From assembly GCF_004379255.2 (NCBI RefSeq), contig NC_056042.1, positions 29,243,928-29,307,927 on the forward strand: a stretch of DNA of 64,000 nucleotides, in the 5' to 3' direction. Below the pieces are notes generated by a model. That model worked only from the letters and a program-made list of their open reading frames with translations, did not search any database and was not told where the DNA came from. Within the stretch, counting starts at the first letter, position 1, and each line of letters starts with the position of its first letter. Position numbers and translations under genes: made by a program. This DNA is from Salvia splendens. Lineage: Eukaryota; Streptophyta; Magnoliopsida; Lamiales; Lamiaceae. Below are positions 28,265 through 48,611 of the stretch, one piece after another.

Positions 28265-30097
28265 TAGATGCATGAAGCTAGTGGGAAATGCGTAGGCCAT
28301 TACATCATTGGTGTTGTATGTTAGTTTTCCCAATTATTAGAGGGTGCCATTTTTAAAGTCAAAGGGAAAGGGAAAGTGAGGATGAGACTCCACCTACAAA
28401 TTAAAAACAGAGGCGGCGGATCAAATCAGATTCGGAATTTCAATTCTGGGAACATGGGAGCCCATTAATTAATAATTATGCATTCTAATTTATCTTATTA
28501 GCAATTTTTCATTAGAGCAGTATGCATCATCGACTTGTACAGTTTTGTAGTAGTATACTGGAGTATCTAACATTTATTATGAGGGATTGAGGGTAAAATA
28601 CAAATTGGTTTTCAACTTGTATTCGTCATTGCTAGCGGCAGCATATAGGAGTATGAGTCCATATATATTATTGGGTTTTCACTGTTTTCATTTTAAGTTT
28701 GTTTTATGTCTATTTTTTCGTTTGAGGAATTTCCCTGTTTTCATTTTAAGTTTGTTTTAAGTCTAGTTTTTTGTTTGAGGAATTTCGTCGAGCATGTTGT
28801 GTGCCTGAATTGGGATTAAGAATATATGGAGAGGATTACCATCGTCTATAGGATTTTCATCAGTTTCAGTTTTCAAAATTTAACCTACCTTAATGAATTG
28901 ATCTGAGTCGTCTGGCGTTGATGGCCCTCTAGAACAAGGCGGCGGGGGCAACTGCGGACTGTAGAGAGGGGGCGGAACGTTTAAGCCTTTAAGGAGGCTG
29001 GACGGAGGCCGGGGGTAGCGTCGCCGATGCTCCGCCGGACTGGCCGACAGAGGCAAAGAGTGAGAGTACTAAATAAATCAAAAACCATAAGTCTATAATT
29101 ATAAATATATTTAAATTTAAATAGAGTAAAATTCTTTGTACTGGGTTATTAGCTATATGGAGTATATACCTTTTAAAATAGGGATATTGGTTAGAAAAAA
29201 AATAAATTATGGGTGTACTTCATAATTTTCAAAGTTTGTTGTAAAATTTATGAACATCATCCTATAATTTTTGGCGGAAATTTAATAGACGTGACTCTCC
29301 AATAAATCTATATCTTATTGGCGTGTTTGGCGGGAAACACCATTGTTTTTTTCTAAACGACGATGTTTCATGATTTTAGGCTGAATTGCGATTCATGGTT
29401 GTTGTTTCACAATTGATGTATTTTTTGTTTTATTTTATCGAATCAATTACTCTATTTGTTCTTTGTTAATAGAGACATTTAATTTCAGGATAAAATTTAA
29501 TAATAGTGTGTTAAATGGATGGTGAATAAAGTAAGAGAGATGAAAAGAAAATAAAATGAAAAAAAAAGTTATATTTTATCAAAAATAGAAATGATTCAAT
29601 TATTTATAGAAAAAATGATTTTATTAACATGGAGCGGATTGATTATTAGCTACATGTATCAAGGTCAAATTCTTCATCGTTTTTCATGGGGCATTCGATT
29701 TATGCAATTTGAATTGTTTTTTTAACCTTCATTTGATTGATGCTTTTCTTCTTCTTTTGACTTAAAACATGCATGCTATGAGTCAAATATTCATTATCGA
29801 ATCCTCACAACATCAAACTAACAAATTGTAATTTGCGCAAACACAACATTTCTAGTATATAAACTAAAAAATTCATTTAGAATACTACTATAACACATGC
29901 GAAACATATTTTTCCAAAATAAATGACGGATCCAGGTGGGGTCGGGTAGGGTCGGCCGGTCCTTGAGTACCTCCGAGAGGCTCCCAAATTCGGCCGTCGA
30001 CCCAGGCCTGCTCCAGCTCCGACCCCACCCTGTAGCTGCTTCGTCTTCATAGAGAAGAAATAAGGAAGAGAATTAGAGGAATAGAGTGTAGGAGGTG
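28265..30097. other. Upstream region of OPR-A, part of the duplicated block
   Basis: No gene. 28677-28795 contains a tandem duplication of a roughly 58-bp unit (TTTTCATTTTAAGTTTG ... GTTTGAGGAATTT), present once in copy B. 28890-29060 and 29740-29865 have counterparts upstream of copy B (38985-39080; 39240-39266 plus 42550-42620). At about 29890 the start of another OPR 3' flank is visible, cut off by unrelated GC-rich sequence and the copia at 30098. Confidence 0.55.
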
Positions 30098-30543
30098 TGT
30101 TAGAGAACCTAGCAAAGACCAGTCGAAGGATCTTGCTAAGGTTGAATGCAATGTTCAGCAACATGAGGTGGATGGAGCTGATGGTCACGTGAGGACAGCT
30201 GGAGCACGAGAGGTGGTCGGATCAGTACAAGTGCCAGCTAGATACATAAGGAATCTACTGCTCAATCAACAAACAAGAATGAGGACCACAAAGATTCTTA
30301 GAGAGACGTGGCAATGAGAGGAGTTGTGAAGAAGAAAGATTAGTGTTTCAGTTATGTTTAGAATTATGTAATCACGTTGTACAATAGATTAGGAATGGAT
30401 TCTAGATCCTTCTTAGTGTATCTATATAATCAGTTTGTATTGCAGATACATCTCAATCAATGAAACAGCAAGTTTTGCAATATGCTATTAATGGAAATCT
30501 CTTATTCAACTTTCTTCTTCACAAGTTCTCTTGTTCCTTTTCA
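30098..30543 (+). repeat. 5' LTR of the degenerate copia
   Basis: 446 bp. Its first ~68 bp are repeated at 34453-34520 with few changes. TG...CA ends, PBS immediately after. Confidence 0.85.
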
Positions 30544-30610
30544 TGGTATCAGGATCTTTTTGATCCTGTCTCTCCTACCCTTTATATTCAACTTTTGTAT
30601 TTTCCCTAAA

Positions 30611-33600
30611 ATGGCAGAATCAAACGATTCAAACGCCTCATTTCCTCTATCTGCATTACCCATCTTCTCTCAAATACCACCCATCTAAGCTCACTGAAGG
30701 AAACTTTTTAATATGGCAACAACATGTGGATGTTGCAGTGTATGGCTATGGTCTCGAGGGATTCATCACTGGAGAAGCAAGTCCACCTCCACAGATGATC
30801 ACAGATCCAGCCAAAGGATCGCAGATGTTAAATCCAGCATTTGTAACATGGCAAAGACATGACAGAAGAGTAGCTGGTTGGCTGTTTTCTTCACTGTCAG
30901 AGGGAGCCCTTCTTGTTGTTGTAGGCCTCAGATACGCAAAGGATATCTGGAGAGCACTGGAGACAAATTTTGTCAGTCGCTCAACTGCCAAAGTTATGCA
31001 GTATAGGCAGCAACTACAAAATCTGAAGAAAGATGGCCTCACCATGAGTGAGTATTTGGGATAAATGAGAAACTATTTTGATCTTCTTAGATCTGTTGGT
31101 TGCAGGATCTCAGATGGAGAGCAGATATTGCACATTATTGAAGGTTTAGGACAAGATTATGATCCTGCAGTATGTGTTGTGACCTCCAGATCTGAGCCTT
31201 GGTCTATTGGGGATGTTAGTTTCTTCCTGCTCAGCTTTGAATCTAGAATGGAAACAACAAGGGCACACTCCATCGGTATTGAGGGATCTCAACCTTCACT
31301 CAATTTGGTGCAGCAGCAACAGTCAGGGCAGAAGAAGGAATCGTCTCCATACTACAACAAGTTTGATTCCGGTGGAGGAAGAGGAGGTTCCAGAAACCAA
31401 AGAGGAGGCATAGGTTGAAGAGGTTTTGGCAGAGGTGGAGAAACAAAATTATTTGCCAACTGTTTGAGAAGCCATGTCACTCGGCAGCAAAGTGTTGGCA
31501 TAGGTTTGAACAGAACTACACCCCACCTAAAATGCAGTTTAGAGGAAATGCTCCGCAGCAACAACAAAATTATCCTTTTGCCCACTTGGTTCAGTCGGTT
31601 CCAAGATCACCTTCTGTCAATTTTTCGGCTGGGAATCAATCTGAGTTTGGCTATGATTCTAATACTTCAACAAGCTGGTATCCGGATTCTGTAGCTACTC
31701 ACCATGTCTCCAATGACCTGAGCAATTTGAACATCAGCTCGGAGTACACAGGAGGTAAAAATCTCATACTTGGAAATTGAAAATCTATTGATATTGCTAA
31801 TATTGGTGAATATGTTCTTAGACCTCATTCCTCTAATTTTTCCAGAAAACTTCATCTTAAGAACCTCTTACATGTCCCTAACATCACCAAAAATCTCCTC
31901 AGTGTCTCACAGTTTGCTAAAGATAATTCAGTTTTCTTTGAGTTTCATCCCACTTTTTGTTTTGTCAAGGATCTTTGCACCAAGGAAATCGTGCTCAAGG
32001 GAACACTTCCTAGTAGACCATTCCCCAATCAAGAGAATTAATGGCTCCAATCTCCTTCCTATCCAAGAAGTCCCAGCTGTTCACACAGTCAGTCTTCCTA
32101 ATGACTCTTCTAGCAGTAGTTCCAGTTCCTCTTCTAGTCTAGATATAGCCTTGTGGTACAATAGACTAGGACATCCTACTCTAGATGTTGTGAAACATGC
32201 TTTAAAGAGTTGTAATATTCATTTTGTCTAAATGAAAAATCAGTCTCTGTGTCACCCATGCTGTGTCTCAAAAGCTTATAGGCTTCCCTATTCTCAGTCA
32301 AACTCAAAATCTATTTCTCCTCTTGAGTTGATACATAGTGATTTGTGGGGACCATCTCCTTTGGTTTCCAGAAATGGATTCTCTTATTACATTTCCTATC
32401 TCTTAAAACACAAAAATGAGGTTCTTTCTGTCTTCAAGCAGTTCAAAGCCTTAAGTGAAAACCTTTTTGGTTCCAAAATTAAGATCCTTCAATCTAACTG
32501 GGGTGGTGAGTTTCAAGGCTTAACTTCTTTTTTCAGAAAGTGGAATTTCTCATAGAATTTCTTGCCCATATACACCACAACAGAATGGTTTAGCTGAGAG
32601 GAAACATAGACATATTGTGGAAACAGGCCTTGCACTCTTGGCTCAAGCCTCTCTTCCTCGGGAATTCTGGGATGATGATTTCCTCACTGTTGTTCACTCG
32701 ATAAACCGAATGCCTTCAAAAACCATAAATCATCTTTCCCCTTATGAGAAACTTCACTCTCACAAACCAGACTATTCTGCTCTTAAAGTCTTCGGGTGTC
32801 TGTGCTATCCCCTCACTCGTCCCTATAATAAGCATAAGCTTAATTTCAGATCGGCTAAGGCCACATTCTTGGGGTATAGCCCTTCACACAAGGGATATAA
32901 AGCCATTCTTCCTGGTGGAAAAGTGATCATCACAAGAGATATAATCTATGATGAATCGATTTTTCTTTTCAGAATTCATCTGCTGCTCCTGAAAATACAT
33001 TTTCTACCCTCTCAACACCTCATATTCCCTTTCATACTCCTAATATGCCATATCAGCATCTTCCACCACCACCATCACCACCACCACCACCACCACCACC
33101 ACCTACTTCTCCTCACTCTGACCATTATGCCTCACCTTCACCACCTCATCACTCAGAACACAATGATCACCAGCATTCTCATATTGATCACTCCAACACT
33201 CTACCCTCTTCAGACAATTCAGACCCTACCATTTCTACACAGTCAAGTCAGCCTACTCATCACATGACCACTATATCCAAGTCTGGAATTTACAAACCAA
33301 AGGTTTTCTCTTTAGCTATTTCTCCATTTTTGTTCCCCAGATCTACTCTTGAGGCTTTGCTTATACCTATTTGGAAAGATGCTATGTTATCTGAGTTTTT
33401 AGCACTTCTCAAGAACAAAACCTGGATCTTGACCACACTACCTCCTGGCAAGAACTTGATTGGTTGTACTTGGATTTTTAAACTCAAGTTCCATCTTTCT
33501 GGTGTCATTGCTCGACATAAGGCTAGATTGGTGGCTCAAGGCTTCTCTCAACAGCCTGGTTTTAACTTCAATGAAACCTTCTACCCTGTAGTCAAGCCTA

Positions 33601-34458
33601 CAACCATTAGACTGATCTTAAGTTTGGCTGTTAGTCTTGGATGGTCCATCACTCATCTAGATGTGAATAATGCCTTTTTAAATGATGATTTGGAGGAGGA
33701 TATTTAGATGAAGCAACCCATCAGTTTTGAACAAGGTGGCCCACACCTAGTTTGTAAGTTGAAGAAGGCTATATATGGCCTAAAACAGGCTTCAAGGGCC
33801 TGGTTCTACACTGTTCACTCGGTTCTCATTTCTCTTGGATTTTCTCAGTCAAGGGCGGATGCCTCTATGTTTTACAGACAAAAAGGGGATGAAGTGATAT
33901 ACTTGCTTATCTATGTTGACGACATGGTAATAACAGGTAACTCATCTACTTCCATACAGAAGATCATCTCTCAATTAAATTCTCATTTTTCTTTAAAAGA
34001 TCTCGGGGAAGTAAGCTTGTTTCTAGGAGTGGAGGTAGTAAGGACTGATCAAGGTGGTCTTCATCTATGTCAGTCCAATTATATTAAAGATCTTTTGAAG
34101 AAAGCTAACATGACGGGGGCAAAGAGATGTCCAACTCCAATGATTTCTGGTTGTGAATTGAGCAAAAGTGTTGGAGAACCAGTTTCTGGTCCGAAGTTGT
34201 ATAGAAGCATTGTAGGAGCTTTACAATATACTACTATTACAAGACCTGACATCAATTTTGCTGTTAACAAGGTGTGCCAATATTCACTTTGTGAGAGATA
34301 AAGTTCTTGCAAAGGAAATCGAGTTGAGACATGTGCCTACTGCAGATCAGATTGCGGACATATTTACAAAGCCTCTGAGTAGGCAATTCCTTCGTGAAGC
34401 TAAGGGGCAGACTTGGAGTCATATCCTTAGCCTCCCTCGGATTGAGGGGAGATGTTAG
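30611..34458 (+). pseudogene. Broken copia gag-pol
   Basis: Gag-like segment (KLTEGNFLIWQQHV ... RDRRVAGW-type region, stop after MSEYLG near 31064) continues as MRNYFDLLRSVGC. Then come a decayed zinc knuckle (CHSAAKCWHRF), a protease with an altered active site (DSVATHHV where DSGATHHV is normal), integrase (LWYNRLGHPT, ELIHSDLWGP, NGLAERKHRH), RT (ARLVAQGFSQ, YVDDMVITGN) with a stop after LEEDI near 33705, and a short RNase H tail (ELRHVPTADQIADIFTKPLS). A His/Pro-rich CAC/CCACCA stretch near 33060-33110 is a low-complexity expansion. Several stops and deletions make it dead. Confidence 0.9.
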
Positions 34459-34520
34459 AGAACCTAGCAAAGACCATTCGAAGGATCTTGCTAAGGTTGA
34501 ATGCAATGTTCAACTACATG

Positions 34521-39266
<4,746 letters not shown>

Positions 39267-40599
39267 TAGGGTGGATAAACGGTTCTCGATTATTCGGTTA
39301 ATCGAGAACCGAACCGGAATCGATCGGTTATACGGTTAAACGGTTCTCGGAACCGAACCGAGAACCCTAAACCCTTAACCGATAACCGAAATTTACGCTG
39401 TTCAGGTCAGTTCCGATTTGGCATTTTTCTCGAAGTCGGTTATCGGTTATAACCGACCGGTTTGTTATCACTTAAATTCAATTTTAATTGAATTATATTT
39501 TTAATTAATAAACTTCTATAATATTTTTATACTTTTAAAAATTCATATCTATATTACATTGATTTTGCACTGTTTTATGTGACGTCACAATAGAAGAAAA
39601 ATGTAATTTACTTCTAAACTTTGTCAAAGTTTATTTTAATGTGTTTCTATCATTTATAGTATCTCAAAGTTAATAAAGTGCCGAAACATTATTTTAAAAT
39701 CAAGATCTCTCAAAGCCAATAAGGTGCCTAAACATTATTTTAAAAGTAAGATCTGTCATAGTCATAGCATCTCCAAGGGGAGAAGGTATATAAAAAAAGT
39801 ATATTATGTATTTACCTTCTTAAAAAGTGAAATATACCATTTTAAAAAGTAACATATTCCAAAGAGAAAAGGTATATAGAAAGATAAATTATTTTTAAAA
39901 AATAAAATAATAGTACAAAATGTATTAAAAAAAACATAAAGTGTAATACCTTCTCGAATACTTTTCCCCATTTACCTCTCCCCTTATAGATGCTCTCAAT
40001 AAGTGTCTAAACATTATTTTAAAAGAGAAATGATTTAGAGACATAATGGCAATGTCATAATAGCGACTATAGTAATTGTATACCAGATTTTGTTTTAGTA
40101 GTTAAATTAATATTTTGTATATTTACTTTACTATCCTTTACATTATACTCCTATTGTACTACTATATTAATTAGATCTAATTAAGGAGTATTTGTTAATG
40201 GGGTCCGTATATTTATGATGGACAATCTTCATTTTGTTTCTCTACTTTTATTGCATTTATTTATGGGTATATTTTTAAATATAAAATATTAGTATAAATT
40301 TGTTGTCTTTATATATTAACATACGTGAGTTTCTAATCAAATTAGTCTTTATAAATTTTAGTGAAAATAATTTAATAAAAAAATAGTTTTTAGTGTGCTC
40401 AATTTTTCACTTCCAATTTGATTTTATTAACTATTTACAAAAAAAATTGATTTTTCTCTCCAATATTACTATAAAAACTGTTACTAGTTTATACTAATTG
40501 ATTAATTAGGGTAATTTAAATTTATATTAAGCTATTTAATCAATATTAGTTATCACATTTTATTTATCTATAAGAACAATAACTTTGATATACTCCATT

Positions 40600-41935
40600 A
40601 TGATAAAAAAAAATATATCTATAAGAAAGTAAACGTTTTTCACAAAAATCACAAAAAAATTTATTCGCAAAAGCAATGGCTTTTACTTATTACAACTTTT
40701 ATGCATAAAAATAAAATTTTCTATTCACAAAAATAGTAATTTTTATTCTCACAAACTTGTATTCACTAGAATTGTGGAATAACTTTTTATTCATTCGCAA
40801 AAAAGTTAACTTTCATCCGAAACTTTTATTTAAAAATATAACTCCATCCATTAGAACAAAATTATTTATTAATTAAAATAATACTAACTTTTATCTATTA
40901 AACTTATAGTAACTTTTGTTAGAAAATAATATTACTAAATTTTATTTACAATAACAGTATTTTACTCGCAAAAAGTAGTATTTTATTTACAAGAATAATA
41001 GAGTTTATTCATAAGCATAAAAACTTTTATTTATTGGAGTAATAATTTTTATTTCTTAGAGTTATAACTTTCAATTTAAAGAAAAATAATTTTTTATTAC
41101 AATAATTCTTTTATTGACAACTATAGTAAATACATTTTATTCATCAAATGATTATTTTTTTCACAATTGTACTAACTCTTGTACAATAGAAAATTTAAAT
41201 AACTTTTGTCCACAATAAACAAAAACTTTTGTTCGCAATAAAAAATAGTAGTAGTAAATTTTATTCGTTGAAAGAAATTATGTTTATTATTATTCAAAAC
41301 AATAATAACTTTGTGTTTTAAACTGTACTTTAGTTTTGCATAAACAATAATTTAGTACCAACTTTTTATTCTCATGAATAATAACTTATATTTAAAAAAA
41401 TGAAAGTACTAAATTTTATTCAAAAGAATAATAATTTTATATAATAGAGTAATAAATTTTATATTTTAAAAAGTTATGAGTTTTCATAATAATATATAAC
41501 TTTTATTTGAAAATTAAATTTTTTTATTCGATGATGAAGTTTAGTTCAATTGGTAAAAAAATCCCCATCTATCTGATAAATCAAATGGTTTGAGTCATCA
41601 TCTATCCGATGAAGTTTAATTCAATTGGTAATAAGCTTCTCATCTATCAGATAAATCAAAAGGTTCTATGATGAAAAACGACTATTGATGCTTTAAAAAT
41701 AATTAAATTTATTATTTACAATAATGATATTTATTCATAATTTTTTTAAATAACAATATATTTTATTTATTACGACAATTTTTTTTTATTAATGGCTAGA
41801 ATAACTTTTATTATTAAAATAGTATTATTATCTTTTACTCACAAAAATTATGATTATTATTTATAAAATTAATAATTTTTATTCATAAAAACAATTATTT
41901 TTATTTATAAGAACAATCATTTTTAATTTTATATT
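40600..41935. repeat. Degenerate AT-rich short-period repeats inside the element
   Basis: Phrases such as AATAACTTTTATT, TTTTATTCACAAAA and CAATAATAACTTT recur irregularly every 30-45 bp for over 1.3 kb. No coding potential. Confidence 0.55.
41533..41675 (+). repeat. 75-bp tandem duplication with tRNA-like A and B boxes
   Basis: Two copies, starting at 41533 and 41608 with GATGAAGTTTA. Copy 1 contains TAGTTCAATTGG (near the polymerase III A-box consensus) and, 38 bp on, GGTTTGAGTC (near the B-box). Copy 2 has TAATTCAATTGG and GGTTCTATGATG, more degraded. Possibly a tRNA-derived (SINE-like) remnant. Confidence 0.45.
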
Positions 41936-42549
41936 TTAAAAATTTTATGAGCATTTCCCATAAAATTATCCAACGTACATTTAATAATACTCTAATTAAG
42001 ATTTTAAACAGGCTAGTTAAAATTATGAATATATTAATGCCAGCATGTGTTAATTAAATTTCATAATTTAAGATTTGTCTTTCTAAAACAACAATAGGGA
42101 AAATTAGTCGCAATATAAAATATGATTATAGCAAAATGACATAGGAGTATTATGGCATGTAGACATTATGTCTCTAAATCACTACCCATTTTAAAAATAA
42201 GACATCCTTCATTTAATTATCGTAGAAAAGTTTTTAGATCATTTAAAGTTTCAACTTTTGAAATGTCTAAACAAATTTATGTATTACTAGGAAATAGGAA
42301 TAATATAATAATAAAAATAATAATAAAAGTAGATGAAATGTAAAATTTTAAAAGGTGAATTGTTGGACTTTAAATTATTCGGTTATTTCGGTTATAACCG
42401 ATAACTGACCGGTTCTAACCGAGTCGGTTAGTTAAGTAACCGAACTAGAGATCGGGTCGATTCTGGTTAGTTTTTGGACCAATTTTTAAGGTCGGTTAAC
42501 CGACTAGTCAGTTTGGTTATTAATCGAACTGACCGTTTACCCACCCCTA

Positions 42550-42890
42550 ATTATGCCCCTCACAACAACAAATTAGTAACAAACTGTAATCTTGCGAAAC
42601 ACAACATTTCTAGTATTTGAAGAACTACTCCCTCCGTCCCATTAAAGATGACATACTTTCATTTTTTGTTTGTCCCAACTAAAATGACTCACTAGTAATA
42701 AACGGAAACACCTTTTTGTCTACTTTATTCCTTCTCTCTTACTTTATTCTCCACTTCACACATAAAATAAAGTTGCATAAATTCTCATGCCACCCAAGAA
42801 AGAGGTCATCTTGCTTGGGATGGCAGGGGACGGTAGGAGTACAACACATGCGCAACATGTTTTCCCAAAAGAACAGTCAAAAAATAGAAG
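42550..42890. other. Spacer between inserted element and OPR-C
   Basis: 42550-42620 continues the copy-A-like upstream block. 42629 begins a CTCCCTCCGTCCC MITE fragment. 42840 begins the OPR-C 3' flank. No gene. Confidence 0.5.
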
Positions 42891-43963
<1,073 letters not shown>

Positions 43964-46000
43964 TACTCTGATTTGATCTCTCAACTTTGTCTTTGTTTTT
44001 GAACACATGTAGGAATATGACATTATATAAAGGGAATTGCGTAGGCCATTTAGATCATTGTTGTTGTTACTTTTGTATGTTAGTAGTTTATTAGAGGGAG
44101 TCATTTTTGAAAGGGAAAGCGACGGAGAGACTCGACCACCAATTTAAATTCTTTTCTTCAAATGTTAGCCACAAAAAAAAAATACTCCACATGCATAAAG
44201 ACATGTCCACACATTTGAACAACTAAATTTGAAAGCAACCCAGAATTACATATTGTTGTGCATTACTTTCGTTGTTTTATTGAATTTTCTTTCCATGGTT
44301 CATATTTCTTCATGAAAAAAACATGCGAATTGTGCCATAGTACTGTGAAAGACCAAACCATAGATACATAAGTAAAAAAGATAACTAGTCATTGATGCTT
44401 GCATGAAAATCCCAACCTCACTGTACCTGAACTCTATTTAGTACCAGATGCTTAATTTAGGAGTCAAATTTTATGGTGACAAAATGTAACACGATTTATT
44501 AATCAAATATGCGAACATAATAAATTGTGATCCTAATATGAAAAAGATGGATGATTGTTTGATATTGTCAAAAGTCAACAAAAAATTAGTTACGATTTAA
44601 ATGAGAATAATATTGCAAGGTTATGAAGGAATATTTATTGTAAAGATTTAATAGATTATTGGATGATTGAGAAAAATAACTAAAAGTTGATATATAATTA
44701 AAAAAAACCTAAAATTTCAATTAATAAAATGGTTTCACATAAAACTTTAAATAAATGATAGAATTGATTGATATTCTAAGGTAATAGTAGTATATAATTT
44801 TGTTAGAAAGGTTCGCAAACTTATTTTTTTATAGAGAATTTACATTTTAAATAATTAAACGGATTCCACCTTTGTTTTGAATTTCAGTTTTGTTTATTGA
44901 TTTTGAAAAAAAAGGTATTCGTATATTGGGTCAACAAATGAGCAGTAAAAACCGTTATTGCAAGCTGCTCTAATCATTTCACAGCAGCATTCTTTGCTTC
45001 GATTGCTCACCTTTTTTTGCTTGACCACGTATTGAAGTGCGCTACAACCCGTTGGTCGAATTGCTCATTTTTTTTCAGGTTTCCTCTCTTTAGATCTCAA
45101 TGTCATAGTATTCTTGATTTTTCAAAGTTATTTGTGATTATTTCAGATTCCTTCTATGATTTTTTTCTCTTCTACTTCTCGCGTTTTTTGCTTGGGTTCA
45201 TTTGTAACTTATTGTACTATCTTATTCCGTTAACTCGTTTTCTGGGTTCATTTGTCAGGTTGTTAGTAATACTGAATTTTGGTACGATGGCGGGAATTGT
45301 TTGATCATCGTGCTTTGTTGCATTTTTATTTTAAATCTGCGGGTTTGGGAATATAATTTAGTGTCATGGTGGTGCACATTTGAGAAAATAGAAGAGAGAG
45401 AAGATTAATGGAACCACTTTATGAAGATAGATTTCTCCTAAATTTATGAACTTAACTATTTGTGTCAATATCCCAATTTGGTCCGATCCTATGTGGCTCT
45501 TGCTACACGTCTCATTGTCAGATGTGGTGTGAAACAATCAAACAACGTCGTTTTTGTAATTCTAAATTTAAAGCTGAATCGTGATTCAGGGTTATTCTTT
45601 CATAATTGATGTCATTTTTTTGCTTTTGTTCTAACGAATAAATTAATTAGCTATATGAATCGACGTAAAAAATTCTTCATCGTTGTTCATTGGGCATTCG
45701 ATTTATGCATTTGGTTTATGTCTTTTCTGGCTTCATCGTTTGATTTAGTATGTCTTCTCTGGCTTGCATATAAATCACAAAATACGTTTGTAAAACTACA
45801 ACACACGCTAACACATTTTCTCAATTTAATCCTTTATTAATCATGCTACAAAAGCATGCATGCTATGCTGGTAAATGAAAGAAAACAAATACTATCTCAC
45901 ATCAGCGTAAACAGAATTGCATAATATAAATTCGTAGGCCTCTTCTCCCATTACGAATTGGTATTAGGAATGGACCCTGTGGATTTCTAACACGCTATGC
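43964..46000. other. Region between OPR copies C and D
   Basis: 44160-45450 parallels 47700-49055 (the region upstream of copy D plus the first exon area of the 102-aa protein gene), with deletions. At 45000-45070 the counterpart of that first exon is recognisable (CAGCATTCTTTGCTTCGATT) but lacks the ATG segment. 45470-45880 resembles 29280-29720 and the OPR 3' flank. No intact gene. Confidence 0.6.
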
Positions 46001-47490
<1,490 letters not shown>

Positions 47491-48611
47491 AACTCTGATT
47501 TGATCTCTTAGCTTTGTTTGTGTAAAATAAATGCATGAATGAGTATTTATATATATGCACGAGGACGAGGTTGAGGGAATTGCGTAGGCCATTACATCAT
47601 TGGTGTTGTTAGGGAGCCATATTTGAAGTCATAAAGGAAAGTGAAAGCGACGGATAGACTAACTACTACGCCAAATTACACGTAGAATATTTAAGAGCTG
47701 CCGATATTTACTTTCGTTTCTTAAAATATTAGTCTGGGGTAAAAATTATGAACTCATCCAACCTAATCACGTTGTGGGTTAATCGGATGCGGACTAATCG
47801 TGTAATTCTTTTTCGGGCCAACCCCAATCAGAGTAAATTAACTAGTTAATCTGATTTAAGGAGCATACATTACATTATTTTGTTGATTTTTCTTTCCATG
47901 GTTCTTTTTCTTCCTGAAACAAACATTTACATTGTGATTTGTGTCATATGAAAGACCAAACCTTGGATGCAAAATAAACAGGTAGTAATTAACCAGTTAT
48001 TGATCATGAGTTCTGGAGAATATTTTAAAGTTGGACTTTTGTACGATTTCAAGAAAATCCCAACCTCATTGTACCTAGACTCTATTTAGAACCATATTCT
48101 AGTAATTAACTAGAATATGGTAATAAAATGCAACACGATTAATCAATATGTATTTCTCTTTCCCTCTATTTAATTCCTTCTTTGTAGATGTTCGAAGGAA
48201 TATTATTTCTCTCAGTACAACTGCTACAAGATTAAATATACGGATTACAGATTACTACTGGATAAATATAAAGTAACGAAGAATTGAGAAAAATAACTAA
48301 AATTCAATGTACATTAAAAAATAATCCTAGCCTCTAACAAATTTCAATTAATCAATTGATTTCACACAAAACTTTACATAAATAGAATTAATTAATTTGT
48401 AATACCACAAATACTAGAAAGGTTCCTAAATAGAAATAAGATTTGAATTTGAGTTGTTTTATTGATTTTGAAAAAAAGATAAAAAAAAAAGGGTATTCGT
48501 ATATTGGGTCATCAAATCAGCAGTAAAAACCGTAATTGCAGGCTGCTCTAATCATTCCCCAGCAGGAACAAGATATTTCTCGATTAGAGAGAGAATTCAA
48601 CTGAGAGAGAT
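47491..48611. other. Shared upstream region of OPR-D and the 102-aa gene
   Basis: Head-to-head spacing of about 1.1 kb. No gene. The sequence is paralogous to 43964-45000. A GAGAGAGAG leader-like stretch precedes the ATG at 48612. Confidence 0.5.

Larger units (their letters stand above)
30098..34520 (+). mobile_element. Degenerate Ty1/copia element with truncated 3' LTR
   Basis: 5' LTR 30098-30543 (TGTTAGAGAACC ... TTTTCA) is followed directly by a primer-binding site TGGTATCAGGAT, close to the initiator-Met type. Gag begins near 30611. Pol fragments appear in order to 34440 but are split by stops and frameshifts. The purine tract TTGAGGGGAGA precedes the 3' LTR start at 34453, of which only about 68 bp remain. 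Deletions removed the integrase segment around the first catalytic Asp and most of RNase H. Not functional. Confidence 0.9.
39267..42549. mobile_element. 3.28-kb non-autonomous hAT-like element
   Basis: Ends TAGGGTGGATAAACGG and CCGTTTACCCACCCCTA are inverted. About 200 bp at each end is packed with CGGTTA/TAACCG and GGTTCTCG/CGAGAACC motifs, the left end being the mirror of the right. The interior is extremely AT-rich with no transposase. The paralogous sequence in copy A (29760-29860) is continuous across this point, showing the element was inserted. The flanking 8 bp (ATTTGAAT / ATTATGCC) match poorly, so superfamily assignment is tentative. Confidence 0.75.

Noticed and set aside
41533..41675. 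Functional tRNA gene
   Set aside because: Only the internal box-like motifs fit; no acceptor stem or anticodon arm can be drawn, so it is reported only as tRNA-like repeat.
40600..41935. Centromeric or scaffold-attachment satellite
   Set aside because: The repeats are short, irregular and confined within the termini of one inserted element.
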